A DNA stretch of 64,000 bases from an uncultured Methanomassiliicoccus sp. (GCA_944319735.1 CALUEU010000004.1:1-64000), one strand, 5' to 3'. Counted from the first letter of the stretch, positions 8,125 through 18,011 are shown. Numbers and translations are program-made. Notes: generated by a model not told the origin, from the letters alone.

Positions 8125-8886
8125 TTAAAGTAACGATCTTTCCTCAAGCAGTTTCTTTAAAATCAATCTTAAATCGTCTATGCATTTCAGCCTGTATGTC
8201 GCATCGGTTTCACCACTGCCTATTTTTATAGTCACAGACTTTTCTTTTAAAGCTCTGAATGCATCCTCATCAGTGATGTCATCACCTACGTAGATAGACG
8301 CTTCACACCCCGCATGATCAATAAGCATCTGGCAGGCGTCCCCTTTGTTTTTCCCTTTGGCTCTCAGCTCTATGACTTTCTTACCTTCTGTTATCGCGAA
8401 GTTGCCAGAGTTCTTTTTGACAATGTCTCTAATACTTTCTTCGTCTCCAGCATCTGCGTTTCTGTAGTGTATGCTTACAGAATAGACTTTTTGCTCAATC
8501 TGGATGCCCCTATAATTCTTTAATAAGCATTCAATATCATTTTTCAATTTTGAGATATCATCACAGTCTATTTTTTCTTCAGCAGAAAAAGGACATTCTA
8601 TGCCGTGGCTGCCTATCAGATTTTTGAAATGAACTTTGTTTTTCAGATCTTCTAAGCTTCTGCCGCTGACTATCCAGATTTCCGTCGAGGGAAGTTTTTC
8701 CAGATCAGTCAGAATATTCTCTATTTCCTTATCGATCTCTGCTTCTTCTGGTGTTGGCACTATGGGAGAAATAGTGCCGTCAAAATCAAGCATTAAAAGA
8801 AGCCGAGGCGATTTTGCTAATGCACTTAGTTCAGTACTCAGATTCCCATTGTCTGAAGAACTCGTCCAGCCACCAGAAGATGTCAT
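8125..8886 (-). CDS. otsB: Trehalose-6-phosphate phosphatase
   Basis: HAD-superfamily phosphatase of 253 residues. It has motif I DFDGTIS near residue 35, motif II VSGRS, the conserved lysine region ELRAKGKNKGDA, and motif IV YVGDDITDEDAF. It removes phosphate from trehalose-6-phosphate to give trehalose, a compatible solute. Its ATG lies inside the last 19 codons of otsA, in another frame, giving a 56-base overlap. This suggests tight translational coupling, and no later in-frame ATG precedes the catalytic DFDGT apart from the methionine next to it. Confidence 0.9.
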   Translation of the reverse strand: MTSSGGWTSSSDNGNLSTELSALAKSPRLLLMLDFDGTISPIVPTPEEAEIDKEIENILTDLEKLPSTEIWIVSGRSLEDLKNKVHFKNLIGSHGIECPFSAEEKIDCDDISKLKNDIECLLKNYRGIQIEQKVYSVSIHYRNADAGDEESIRDIVKKNSGNFAITEGKKVIELRAKGKNKGDACQMLIDHAGCEASIYVGDDITDEDAFRALKEKSVTIKIGSGETDATYRLKCIDDLRLILKKLLEERSLL

Positions 8887-10231
8887 GATCCTTAACTTCC
8901 TTCCTAAGTTTGCTGCAGTGGTTTGCTTTTTCTTTCTGTTTCATTCTCAGAGCTTTTTGAATAGCTTTTGCCATTGATTCGAGATCATACGGATTTACTA
9001 CAATGGCATCTTTCATTCCTTCACTGGCTCCTGCGAACTCACTGAGAATTAAAACTCCATTTTCGTTTACAGCCACATATTCTTTGGCTACGAGATTCAT
9101 TCCGTCAATAACCGGTGTAACCATGGCAACATCTGCTATCCTGTAAAGCATCAGCAGTTTGTCCTCGTCAATTTTCCTGTTGATGTAGATGATTGGAGTC
9201 CACGATGGAGTCTGAAATCTGCCATTTATTCTGCCTACACTTTCCTCTACTTTCCTTTTCATTTCTTTATATTCATTTATATTGACTCTAGTGGGAGATG
9301 CTATCTGTATGAACGAAACTTTTTCCCTTGCCCTGGGGCTGGATTCAAGATATCTTTCAAAGGCAAGAAATCTGTTTAAGATGCCTTTGGTGTAGTCCAG
9401 TCTGTCTACGCCTAAAATTATGCGTTCAGCATTGATCGACTTTCTTGTTGCCTCAGCACCTTTGATTATACTTTGCATGTTGCCGCTTTTAGCATATGTT
9501 TCATAATCAATCCCGATTGGGATCGCTGCGATCTTTGTTTTTCTGCCGTTGTAGGTAATCACATTGTCTTTGGCTTCAGCTTGAGGAAATTCCCTGCATA
9601 CAGTTGCAATGAAGTTATCTGCGTGAGCTTTTGTGTGAAATCCGAGCATATCCGCGCTCAGCAGACCTTTTAGAAGATCGCTTCTCCAAGGTATGCAGGA
9701 AAAGGTCTCAGCTGCTGGAAAGGGGATATGCCAAAACAATGCTATGGCAGCTTCCGGAACTTTATTTCTCAGCATGTCAGGAACTAATGAAAAATGTACA
9801 TCCTGAATGAACACCCTGCCGCCTTTTTCCAGCTCTTCTGCTGCAGCCTCGGCAAATTTCATATTCACGCTTTTGTAAGTTTCCCAGTAGTTTTTTTTGA
9901 ACTGGGCATTTTCTTGAAATAAGTGACACACTGGCCAGATGACCCTGTTGCTGAATCCAAGATAATAATCGTTAACCTCTTTCTGAGTAAGCCAGATCCT
10001 TCGGAGAGTGTACTTCGGATCCTCCGGAGGAACTCTGACGCATCCTTTAGAATCGCTGCAGTCTTTGTCGGCGTCTCCGCTTCCCCAGGCAATCCAGGTA
10101 CCTTTTGCAGCCTGCATCACTGGATCTATGGCAGCGACAACTCCTCCAGTTGGAACTGAACAATCTATATGCTCTTCATTGTACTCATGGACATATGGTT
10201 CTCTGTTGGAGATAACGATTAATCTATCCAC
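8831..10231 (-). CDS. otsA: Trehalose-6-phosphate synthase
   Basis: Family 20 glycosyltransferase of 466 residues that joins UDP-glucose (or another NDP-glucose) to glucose-6-phosphate. Recognisable blocks are the N-terminal SNREPY and PTGGVVAAI loop, FWHIPFPAAETF, LLSADMLGFHT, the donor-site LGVDRLDYTKGILNRF, VTPVIDGMNLVAKEYVA and LSEFAGASE. The usual QDYHL reads QDVHFSL, a mild variation. It heads the otsA-otsB-porter group; trehalose is a known archaeal osmolyte and stress protectant. The intergenic stretch to the deoxyhypusine synthase gene is short (about 64 bases). Confidence 0.93.
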   Translation of the reverse strand: MDRLIVISNREPYVHEYNEEHIDCSVPTGGVVAAIDPVMQAAKGTWIAWGSGDADKDCSDSKGCVRVPPEDPKYTLRRIWLTQKEVNDYYLGFSNRVIWPVCHLFQENAQFKKNYWETYKSVNMKFAEAAAEELEKGGRVFIQDVHFSLVPDMLRNKVPEAAIALFWHIPFPAAETFSCIPWRSDLLKGLLSADMLGFHTKAHADNFIATVCREFPQAEAKDNVITYNGRKTKIAAIPIGIDYETYAKSGNMQSIIKGAEATRKSINAERIILGVDRLDYTKGILNRFLAFERYLESSPRAREKVSFIQIASPTRVNINEYKEMKRKVEESVGRINGRFQTPSWTPIIYINRKIDEDKLLMLYRIADVAMVTPVIDGMNLVAKEYVAVNENGVLILSEFAGASEGMKDAIVVNPYDLESMAKAIQKALRMKQKEKANHCSKLRKEVKDHDIFWWLDEFFRQWESEY

Positions 10232-10295
10232 TCTGTGAATTATGAGAGCACAGCCTATTTAAGAGAATTCAAGAAAAGGTTTGAAGGAAGGGATT

Positions 10296-11237
10296 TTATT
10301 CAGAATCCATTCTTTCCAGAACTGCTGAGATTATGATCGGAAGTGTGATGGTGGCATCTCCCTCCACAGTCATGTAATCTGCTGCAGCTTTGACTTTTCC
10401 CCATGAAACAGCTTCCCTTACTCTGGCTCCTGAAAGTGAACCATCGTATTCCTCGGCTGTGGTGAGGTACACGGCATGGTCAAGTCCTCCTCTGAACTGG
10501 TTCCACCAAATGGTATGATGTTTGGAAATTCCTCCACCTACCATGATAGCTCCAGATTCTTTAGCGTCAAACACCATGTCCATAAGGTCCTGTTCATCCT
10601 GGAATAAGTCAATGTGAAGATCGCGGTGCTCCTGCCAGTACATCCAGACCTGGCTTCCGAATGATCCGTCTGTGATTCCAGGTACAAATATCGGCACATT
10701 GTTTTTGTGACACCAGTAGAGCAGTGAACTTTCATCGTTAACCATTGCACCTACCTGATCTATCAGCTCTCTCGTGGAGATTGAGTTGCGGTCTTTGAGG
10801 ATCTTCTTCAGCATAGGCTGCATTTTCCTCTCAAGAATGGTTCCGTAGCTTGAGTTAGGAACAAGGACATTTCCCAGTCTGTTGATTCCCTCGTCGTAAA
10901 GCTTGGCATCATCCATGATAAACTCGCCGTGATAGTATTTTTTCCATGTTCTGGCTAAATCATGATCAAGTGTTCCGCAGGTTGTAATGATTACATCAAC
11001 AAGACCGCGTTTTACTAATTCTATAATAACTCCCCTTGTTCCAGTGGCCATTATGCAGGCCGGGAAAGAAAGGAAAACTGTGCAGTCCTTCTTTTTAAGC
11101 ATTTTTTCAGCAATGTCCACAGCGTCAGACAGTTTTTTTGCTGTGAATCCTCCACAGTTGCTCATCTGGTTTATGAGGTCGTTAACAGTCATTGCCCCGC
11201 CGATTTTAATATCAACTACAGGCTTTTTTGTATTCAT
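10296..11237 (-). CDS. dys: Deoxyhypusine synthase
   Basis: A protein of 313 residues from the ATG at 11237, with upstream ATG and TTG codons also in frame. It transfers the aminobutyl group of spermidine to a lysine of archaeal IF5A, the first step of hypusine formation. Family features are FLSFPACIMATGTRG, the TTCGTLDHDLAR segment, GGGISKHHTIWW, YDGSLSGARVREA and the block VSWGKVK, whose lysine is the enzyme-intermediate residue in characterised homologs. It sits between a dTMP-kinase-like gene and otsA, all leftward, and may share a transcript with the former (45-base gap). Confidence 0.93.
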   Translation of the reverse strand: MNTKKPVVDIKIGGAMTVNDLINQMSNCGGFTAKKLSDAVDIAEKMLKKKDCTVFLSFPACIMATGTRGVIIELVKRGLVDVIITTCGTLDHDLARTWKKYYHGEFIMDDAKLYDEGINRLGNVLVPNSSYGTILERKMQPMLKKILKDRNSISTRELIDQVGAMVNDESSLLYWCHKNNVPIFVPGITDGSFGSQVWMYWQEHRDLHIDLFQDEQDLMDMVFDAKESGAIMVGGGISKHHTIWWNQFRGGLDHAVYLTTAEEYDGSLSGARVREAVSWGKVKAAADYMTVEGDATITLPIIISAVLERMDSE

Positions 11238-11281
11238 CAGGACCATCAAGCGCTAAGATTGCTAAAAAGGTTATCTATTGC

Positions 11282-11857
11282 TCAACAAAGATTTTTGAAA
11301 TTCCAAGAGTCTATTACTTTTTCCAACTGCCTGTATGTGGTTTCAAGATCCAGGCTGTTGTCGATTATGTCCCAGCCTTCGGAGATGGACATCATCTTCT
11401 TTCTAACATCTGCAATGCTTTCTTCTGTTTCGAACATCTCCCACTCTTCATTCCTCATGTGGATTCTGTCCATTGCAGTCTTCGGGTCAATATCTACGAA
11501 TAATAATTCATCAGGTGTTGGAAACAGTTTTGTCAGGAACTTATAACATGGTTTCACCAGCTTAGGAGGTAAGTATGCTGCACTCATGGCATATCTGATA
11601 AAAATCACGATATCTGCTTTGCAGCTTTTTATTTTTGACAAAGAAGTCAGAAGATCCAAAACGAAGAAAACTACTGAAAGATGGTATTTCACTCCTGCTC
11701 CCTGAAGACAGGATTTCATGCATTTCCCTGCAAATCTCTCAGAAGGGTGGATGAAGATCTCTACACTATTGCCTTTTGATGTATACAGCTCTTTAATGTG
11801 CTCTGCGATTGTATTTTTTCCAGAACCGTCTGTGCCCTCAATAGCTATCCACTTCAT
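11282..11857 (-). CDS. Thymidylate-kinase-like P-loop kinase
   Basis: The product is 191 residues. The N-terminus MKWIAIEGTDGSGKNT is a Walker A motif of the dTMP kinase type, and the middle has IVIFIRYAMSAAYLPP where dTMP kinases have their DR(Y/W) segment. The DR is replaced by IR, and the lid region is short, so it may not be a true thymidylate kinase. Related archaeal proteins are annotated as nucleoside or nucleotide kinases of the thymidylate kinase superfamily. It is the first gene of a probable leftward transcript with dys. Confidence 0.72.
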   Translation of the reverse strand: MKWIAIEGTDGSGKNTIAEHIKELYTSKGNSVEIFIHPSERFAGKCMKSCLQGAGVKYHLSVVFFVLDLLTSLSKIKSCKADIVIFIRYAMSAAYLPPKLVKPCYKFLTKLFPTPDELLFVDIDPKTAMDRIHMRNEEWEMFETEESIADVRKKMMSISEGWDIIDNSLDLETTYRQLEKVIDSWNFKNLC

Positions 11858-12312
11858 TCAAACCCTTGAACGTAGGGGTAATACGTTTCCTATTAAATCT
11901 GTTTTTAGTTGTATTAAACTTCAGAAGTCCTTTTGAGTTATTTTCAAGATGTACTTTGGTGTAACTTACGGAAGCGGTATTTTTAGAAGAATCAATACAC
12001 ACGCATAACAAAAGCACTTTTAGATAAGATATAAATTCATATTTTAATGAAATTAGTATCTAGACAAAATAGGTACATATTATTGTTCTGCAGGCATTTA
12101 TCTACCGAACATACTGCATAATTCTACGGAATTTATCTGTTTATTTGAGTACACACGTGTAAAAGAATTAGAAGATATTACAACTACATTTGTTACAACA
12201 CCCTTGCTAGAACCCTCTCATCTGATTCATATGAGCAATGTAGAATGGCAGACAATCTCCTTCATTATTCTTCAGTCAATAATATTAATAAAGAATGCAC
12301 TTGTCTCATACA
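11858..12312. other. Divergent intergenic region without a recognised gene
   Basis: About 455 bases between the leftward kinase gene and the rightward polyphosphate phosphotransferase gene. The sequence is AT rich. AATATTAATAAAG at 12281-12293 is a plausible TATA box for the gene starting at 12313. I find no tRNA, repeat or convincing ORF. Confidence 0.4.
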
Positions 12313-13755
12313 ATGCTTCAGAACCTAGACCTAAGTAAGAAACTTAAAAAAGGAGAGTTCGCAAAACAACTTCCAGATCTCAGAACTCAGCTCGGAGAAC
12401 TGCAGCGCAGACTCAGACGGGCTCAGATTCCAGTAATCATCCTTTTTGAAGGCTGGGAACCGGCTCTGATGGCTAAAGTGATTAACCAGCTCCTTGTTCC
12501 GCTGGATCCGCGTGGGTTCGATTACCATAACATCGGTCCGTCGAGCCCGGAGGAATCTAAACATTCTTTTCTATGGAGGTTCTGGATAAAGACGCCTGCT
12601 AAAGGCAGAATAACTATTTTTGATCGTTCCTGGTATTCTTCATCAGCAGCCAGGTCTATGGATGCAGGAATGGAAGACATCATCATCAAAGATGTGAAGG
12701 AGATCAATACATTTGAACGGCAGCTTGTTGACAGCGGGGTCATGATAATCAAACTTTTCTTGCATGTTCAGGATACAGACAGAACTCCTACCGATGAAGA
12801 AGTCTGCGGACTTGTGAAGGATGATCTGGAGCTGATAAAGAGGCAAAAAAAGTATGTGCCGATCATCGACAAAATGATCACGGCTACAGAAACTCCATTG
12901 GCTCCGTGGACAATCATTGAGTCTGCCGACGAAGAATTTGCAACTCTGAAAGTCTTAAAGACTGTGGTAAACAGGATGGAGTCGGCGTTAGAAGCAAACG
13001 GCACAGCGTCAGAAGGCGGATATTGTAAAATGGAATATCCCGCGATTCAAAGTACGCCTGCATATACAAAGTTAAACTCAGATACATATCGCACTAAGCT
13101 GGAGAAATATCAGCAGAGACTGAAGAAAGTCCAGATGGAACTTTATCGTCAGAAGAGGCCGTTAGTACTAGTATTTGAAGGAAGAGATGCGGCGGGCAAA
13201 GGAGGAAACATTCTCCGAATAACCCAGTCTCTCAATCCTCGGACATATCAGGTTGTTCCTACTGGCGCTCCCAACGATGTGGAAATCTCTCATCATTATC
13301 TCTGGAGATTCTATCTTGGGCTTCCTGAAAAAGGACACATATCGATATTTGACCGTTCATGGTACGGGAGAGTTCTCGTAGAAAGGGTGGATAAAATCAC
13401 ACCCGAACAGGATTGGCGCAGAGCTTACCGTGAGATAAACGAGTTTGAAAAATCAATGGTTGACGACAATACCATTCTAATCAAGATGTGGCTGGAAATC
13501 ACAAAAGAGGAGCAGCTGCAGAGATTCATCGAAAGGGTGGATAATCCTCTGAAGAACTGGAAGATCTCTAATGATGACTGGCTGGCAAGGGAAAAATGGG
13601 ATGATTATACTGCAGCAATAGATGAAATGATTGTGAGGACGTCTCAGCCATATGCTCCGTGGTATATCATAGACTCCAATGATAAACAGAGTGCTAGGCT
13701 GCAGTCTCAGAAGACTATCTTAGACATAACAGAAAAAGAGCTGAAGATTAAGTAA
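12313..13755 (+). CDS. Two-domain polyphosphate:AMP phosphotransferase (PPK2 family)
   Basis: Tandem PPK2 domains in about 480 residues, the layout of class II PPK2, which phosphorylates AMP to ADP with polyphosphate. The C-terminal domain is intact: Walker A FEGRDAAGKGG and Walker B IFDRSWYGRVLVERV. The N-terminal domain has lost its nucleotide loop (FEGWEPALMAKVI) but keeps FLWRFW and FDRSWYSS, the usual pattern of a degenerate first domain. The ATG at 12313 fits a leaderless start after the TATA-like box near 12285; an ATG at 12295 is also in frame. It converges on the antiporter gene with no spacer between their stop codons. With the pyrophosphatase at 15.8 kb it suggests active phosphoanhydride metabolism. 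Confidence 0.92.
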   Translation: MLQNLDLSKKLKKGEFAKQLPDLRTQLGELQRRLRRAQIPVIILFEGWEPALMAKVINQLLVPLDPRGFDYHNIGPSSPEESKHSFLWRFWIKTPAKGRITIFDRSWYSSSAARSMDAGMEDIIIKDVKEINTFERQLVDSGVMIIKLFLHVQDTDRTPTDEEVCGLVKDDLELIKRQKKYVPIIDKMITATETPLAPWTIIESADEEFATLKVLKTVVNRMESALEANGTASEGGYCKMEYPAIQSTPAYTKLNSDTYRTKLEKYQQRLKKVQMELYRQKRPLVLVFEGRDAAGKGGNILRITQSLNPRTYQVVPTGAPNDVEISHHYLWRFYLGLPEKGHISIFDRSWYGRVLVERVDKITPEQDWRRAYREINEFEKSMVDDNTILIKMWLEITKEEQLQRFIERVDNPLKNWKISNDDWLAREKWDDYTAAIDEMIVRTSQPYAPWYIIDSNDKQSARLQSQKTILDITEKELKIK

Positions 13756-15516
13756 TCATTTTTTCTTAATCTTTTTAGTAATTTTCTCATTAGCGGCAGC
13801 ATATTTTCCCCTTGGAAGACCTTTAACCAGCAGGGCGATAAACACTGCAAGGCAGATCAATATCACAGCCACCTGTTCCCAGAGTAGAAGGGGATTGGGG
13901 ATGATCAGCAGTACAACGAAGTCTATCGTAAGTATGAGCAGAATGCTGCTGACTTTCATAAACTTCTCATAGACGCTGGGATCAGCGCATTCTGCCTGGC
14001 GCTTCAGCCTCTTTCCGCCTTCCAGCATTACTTCGTCTATTAATTTCAAGTTGTGAACTAAGTTGATGATTGGCGGCAGCAGAACTAAGAAGTTAACTAT
14101 CATCGACGCTGAGTTGGCAATATGGATTGTGCCTGGAACTAAGGGATCGACATTCTCAAAAATATATGGAGAGATGAAGTAAAATGCGATCTCAATCGCT
14201 GCAATTACTATAAGATCTATGTATATCATTATGATTTTTGACTTTACAAGAGAAGCCGACTGTTTAGAAGACTTCGCTCTTGCATATGCGTCACTTCTGA
14301 TGCATGACAGTTTTGCAACTGTGTTGTGTACTGGCTGAGGAGTTTTTGATGATACTTTGTCATAGATTTTATAGGAATTCTTAGACAGAATCGGCAATGC
14401 AATCATGGAGACCAAAGCCGCGCCTATCACAGCTGAATAGAAATCCTGCCCGACCACTCCTGCATCAAGGGCGGTCTTAGCAATAATAAACGCAAACTCA
14501 CCCATAGCAACAAGGCTCACAGCAGACAGGAAGCTGATCTTCAACTCTCTGTTTCCCAGTAGATATGCAAGCAGGACTGTAGATACTTTAGCAAGGGCAA
14601 ATACTCCAAATATTATCAGAATCAATGGGATATTGTCAAGAAGGTCTGAAGGCACTATCTCCAGGCCGATGGAGATAAAGAATACAGCCATGAAGAGTTC
14701 TTTCATAGGCTCTGTTTTTACCATAATTTCATGAGAGAACTTACACTGGGACACTATAACTCCCATGATGAATGCCCCTATTGCCATAGATAAGCCAATC
14801 TTGGTGGAAAGAAGGGCCATGGCGAAACATAAGCCGATGGCGACTATCAGCAAAACTTCTGAAGAAATCTTCTTCCCGATCCAGTCTAAAATTCTGGGAA
14901 TGAATATCAGGCCTATTCCTATGCTTGCTGCAATGAATATTACAATGGCAGCAATCATACCTATAATTGAACCCAGTGCCGGGGTGTCTCCCACAAGCAG
15001 AGGAGCAGCCATGGTCAGAATCAAAACCTGTCCAATGTCCTCCATTACCGTTATGAGAATGATTGTTTCAGCGGTGTCTTTGTCGATGCGTTCCTGACTT
15101 TTCAGTACTGCAGCGATGACTGCCGTGCTTGAGCCGGAAATCACAGCTCCAAGGAATATGGACTGTACCATGTCCCAACCCATCAGGATACCGGCGATGT
15201 AACCTGCAATAAGCATAAGGGGCAGCTGAACCACAGCAACCATCACAACAAACATTCCGCTTTTCTTGAGTTTCTGCAGATTCAGCTCAAGACCTATGAA
15301 GAACATCAGCAAAACGAGGCCCATGTCGGAGAGGATTGAGACAATTACTTCAGTGGATTCTGAAGAGCCATCCCAATAGTTTGCTAGGATTATGCCTGCC
15401 GCTAAGTATCCAATAATTGCAGGCATCTTGAGTTTTGAGAATATTATAGAGCAGACTCCTGCAATCAAAAGCAGATATGTTATGTTTACAAGCAGTACGG
15501 CCTCTTCCACATTCAA
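13756..15516 (-). CDS. CPA2-family monovalent cation/proton antiporter (Kef/NapA type)
   Basis: A 586-residue membrane protein. The first 385 residues form the CPA2 exchanger core of about 12-13 helices, with the family segments MPAIIGYLAAGIILAN, GLVLLMFFIGLELN, GAVISGSSTAVIAAVL and SKIGLSMAIGAFIMG-like stretches, and VAMGEFAFIIAKTAL. The C-terminal 150 residues hold three or four more hydrophobic segments around a basic linker and no TrkA-type nucleotide domain, which makes it unlike E. coli KefB/C. It probably exchanges Na+ or K+ for H+. The proton-pumping pyrophosphatase lies divergently upstream, so one may build and the other use the proton gradient. Confidence 0.85.
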   Translation of the reverse strand: MNVEEAVLLVNITYLLLIAGVCSIIFSKLKMPAIIGYLAAGIILANYWDGSSESTEVIVSILSDMGLVLLMFFIGLELNLQKLKKSGMFVVMVAVVQLPLMLIAGYIAGILMGWDMVQSIFLGAVISGSSTAVIAAVLKSQERIDKDTAETIILITVMEDIGQVLILTMAAPLLVGDTPALGSIIGMIAAIVIFIAASIGIGLIFIPRILDWIGKKISSEVLLIVAIGLCFAMALLSTKIGLSMAIGAFIMGVIVSQCKFSHEIMVKTEPMKELFMAVFFISIGLEIVPSDLLDNIPLILIIFGVFALAKVSTVLLAYLLGNRELKISFLSAVSLVAMGEFAFIIAKTALDAGVVGQDFYSAVIGAALVSMIALPILSKNSYKIYDKVSSKTPQPVHNTVAKLSCIRSDAYARAKSSKQSASLVKSKIIMIYIDLIVIAAIEIAFYFISPYIFENVDPLVPGTIHIANSASMIVNFLVLLPPIINLVHNLKLIDEVMLEGGKRLKRQAECADPSVYEKFMKVSSILLILTIDFVVLLIIPNPLLLWEQVAVILICLAVFIALLVKGLPRGKYAAANEKITKKIKKK

Positions 15517-15744
15517 CCTCTTTTCAACATCTAGTTGGACAGTAAATCCAGGCTTTAACTAAAATCTTAATGATATTTAAGCGTGTTCTTTAAATTTATA
15601 GTCATATTCCATATATTTATTGAAAAACAATTTTAATGATAATCTTAAGACTGCACAGGCTACGATTTCCGCTGTCTTGCTTGTGATTATCTCATTCTGG
15701 TGAAAATTACTGCTGAATATCTTAAAATTACTGTCAGCAACCAA

Positions 15745-15756
15745 TATATATAAAAA
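15745..15756 (+). promoter_or_regulatory. TATA box of the membrane pyrophosphatase gene
   Basis: TATATATAAAAA lies about 45 bases before the ATG at 15796, leaving a short leader of about 20 bases. This is one of the clearest TATA boxes in the window and fits a strongly expressed gene. The 279-base divergent spacer otherwise shows only AT-rich sequence. Confidence 0.6.
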
Positions 15757-15795
15757 CCATAATACGACCTCAAACCCCTGAAGAAGGTTCTGATT

Positions 15796-17976
15796 ATGAA
15801 TGTTGATATTGACACATTGGTATATCTTGTACCAATTGCGGGTATAATCGGCCTCATCGTCGCGGGTGTCCTTACAAAATGGGTTATGCGTAAGGATACA
15901 GGCACTCCTGAAATGAAAGTAATCGGAGATGCAATCCGCGAGGGAGCAATGGCCTATCTGGCCCGTCAGTACAAGACAATCGCCATAATCAGCGTTATAG
16001 TAGCGGTGCTTCTGGTCGCTTTAGACTGGAGGATAAGCATCGCCTTCCTGATTGGAGCATTTTTCTCATCCTTATCTGGTTACATAGGAATGAGAGTATC
16101 TGTAAGCTCCAACATCAGGACAGCTAGCGCTGCTAGAAGATCATTGAATGAATCTCTCTTGACTTCATTCCGCGGTGGAGCCGTATCCGGTCTCGCTGTA
16201 GTTGTTCTGAGCTTACTTGGTGTTACAGGTATTTTCTTCCTGTATCTGTTCATGCTCAACAACGACACTGACTTTGCTTCCGAGTCCGCATGGTTCTCTA
16301 GCACACTGAACTTAGTCGCTGGTTATGCATTTGGTGCTTCATTTGCTGCATTATTCGCTCAGCTTGGTGGAGGTATTTACACCAAAGCTGCAGATGTCGG
16401 TGCCGACCTTGTAGGAAAAGTCGAAGCCGGTATTCCTGAAGATGATCCACGTAACCCTGCTGTAATTGCCGACCTTGTAGGAGACAACGTCGGAGACTGT
16501 GCAGGCCGTGGTGCTGACTTATTCGAAAGCACAGCTGCCGAGAACATCGGTGCAATGATTATGGGTTCTGCAATCTACGCTTACACTGGAGATCCACTCT
16601 GGGTATTCTTCCCGTTAGTAGTATGCGCCTTTGGTCTGCTTGCATCATTAGTAGGTATTGCCACAGTCAGGCTCAGAAACGAAAACGAAGAGCCGATGAA
16701 AGCTCTGAACCGCGGTTATTTCATTACTGCAATCATTGCTGCTGTAGGTTTGTATTTCATTACCGACTATATGCTTGGAGCATGGCAGTATTTCGTGTGC
16801 GCCATTATCGGTATCATCCTCTCCATTGCTATCGTGTATATTACTCAATATTACACAGCTGGAAGCTACCGTCCGGTCCGTGAAATCGCAGAAGCTTCTG
16901 AAACAGGACCTGCAACCAACATCATCACTGGTTTCTCAGTCGGTCTTGAGACCACAGTCCTGCCGATCATTGCTATTGCAATCTCTCTCTTAGCATCATA
17001 TGCTCTGGGAACAGATGCAGCAGTCCTACTTGGACATCCAGACCAGTCATTCATTTTCGGCCTATTTGGAACGGCAGCTGCCACAGTTGGTATGCTTGTC
17101 ACAGCCACATTCGTACTAGCAATGGATACATTCGGACCAATCACCGACAACGCCGGTGGTATCGTCGAGATGTCTAATCAGCCGAAGGAAATTCGTAACA
17201 GAACCGACAAGCTGGATTCAGTGGGAAACACAACAAAAGCCCTTACAAAGGGATACGCCATGGGTTCAGCAGCCCTTGCGGCATTCTTACTATTCTCTGC
17301 ATTCTTCGAGCAGGTAGTAATTGCAAGAAACAACATGGGACTTAACACTTCACTTTCTGAAGTATTCGATGTCAATATTGCCCAGCCTCAGATCTTCGTA
17401 GCAGCTCTTCTTGGTGCTATGTTAGTGTTCATATTCGCATCACTGGCTATCCGTGCTGTAGGAAAAGCTGCTGGCGGAATGATCACAGAGGTCCGCAGAC
17501 AGTTTAGAGAAGACCCCGGCATTATGGAAGGAACTTCCAAGCCAGACTATGCAAGCTGTGTAGATATTTCTACAAAGTCTGCTCTAAAGACCATGGTTCT
17601 GCCGGCTATCCTGCCAGTTCTGACACCTATCATCTTAGGACTTCTGATGTTCTACGCTTATGACTACGGTACAGACAACGGTGGAGTAATCGCAGTTCAG
17701 GCAGTCGGTGCATTCCTGATGGTTGCAACAATTGCCGGTATCCTGATGGCTATCCTCCTAAATAACGGAGGAGGAGCCTGGGACAACGCCAAGAAATACA
17801 TCGAAGACGGACATCACGGCGGAAAAGGCTCACCAGCCCACGCTGCAGCAGTCGTCGGAGATACAGTGGGAGATCCATTCAAAGATACAGCCGGACCATC
17901 ACTTCACGTGTTAGTCAAATTGCTGTCTACGATCTCTTTGGTCTTTGCAGTAGTGTTTGTAACTGGAACATTCTAA
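15796..17976 (+). CDS. hppA: Membrane-bound proton-pumping pyrophosphatase (K+-independent type)
   Basis: A 726-residue integral membrane protein with about 15-16 helices. It hydrolyses pyrophosphate and moves protons across the membrane. The catalytic loops are complete: KAADVGADLVGKVE, the GDNVGDCAGRGADLFES acidic block, DTFGPITDNAGGI, and the C-terminal GDTVGDPFKDTAGPS. In the potassium-determining position it reads GNTTKALTKGYA, with lysine in place of the alanine of K+-dependent enzymes, so it should be K+-independent. It recovers energy from pyrophosphate made by biosynthesis, useful to a methanogen with little energy to spare. A run of T follows the gene at 18012-18024. Confidence 0.96.
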   Translation: MNVDIDTLVYLVPIAGIIGLIVAGVLTKWVMRKDTGTPEMKVIGDAIREGAMAYLARQYKTIAIISVIVAVLLVALDWRISIAFLIGAFFSSLSGYIGMRVSVSSNIRTASAARRSLNESLLTSFRGGAVSGLAVVVLSLLGVTGIFFLYLFMLNNDTDFASESAWFSSTLNLVAGYAFGASFAALFAQLGGGIYTKAADVGADLVGKVEAGIPEDDPRNPAVIADLVGDNVGDCAGRGADLFESTAAENIGAMIMGSAIYAYTGDPLWVFFPLVVCAFGLLASLVGIATVRLRNENEEPMKALNRGYFITAIIAAVGLYFITDYMLGAWQYFVCAIIGIILSIAIVYITQYYTAGSYRPVREIAEASETGPATNIITGFSVGLETTVLPIIAIAISLLASYALGTDAAVLLGHPDQSFIFGLFGTAAATVGMLVTATFVLAMDTFGPITDNAGGIVEMSNQPKEIRNRTDKLDSVGNTTKALTKGYAMGSAALAAFLLFSAFFEQVVIARNNMGLNTSLSEVFDVNIAQPQIFVAALLGAMLVFIFASLAIRAVGKAAGGMITEVRRQFREDPGIMEGTSKPDYASCVDISTKSALKTMVLPAILPVLTPIILGLLMFYAYDYGTDNGGVIAVQAVGAFLMVATIAGILMAILLNNGGGAWDNAKKYIEDGHHGGKGSPAHAAAVVGDTVGDPFKDTAGPSLHVLVKLLSTISLVFAVVFVTGTF

Positions 17977-18011
17977 AGATGTTTGTCATAAGCACAACTC
18001 AAACCCCTTCC

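Noticed and set aside
11228-11546. Rightward frames opposite the dTMP-kinase-like and dys genes
   Set aside because: They lie wholly antisense to well-supported genes and show no family features.
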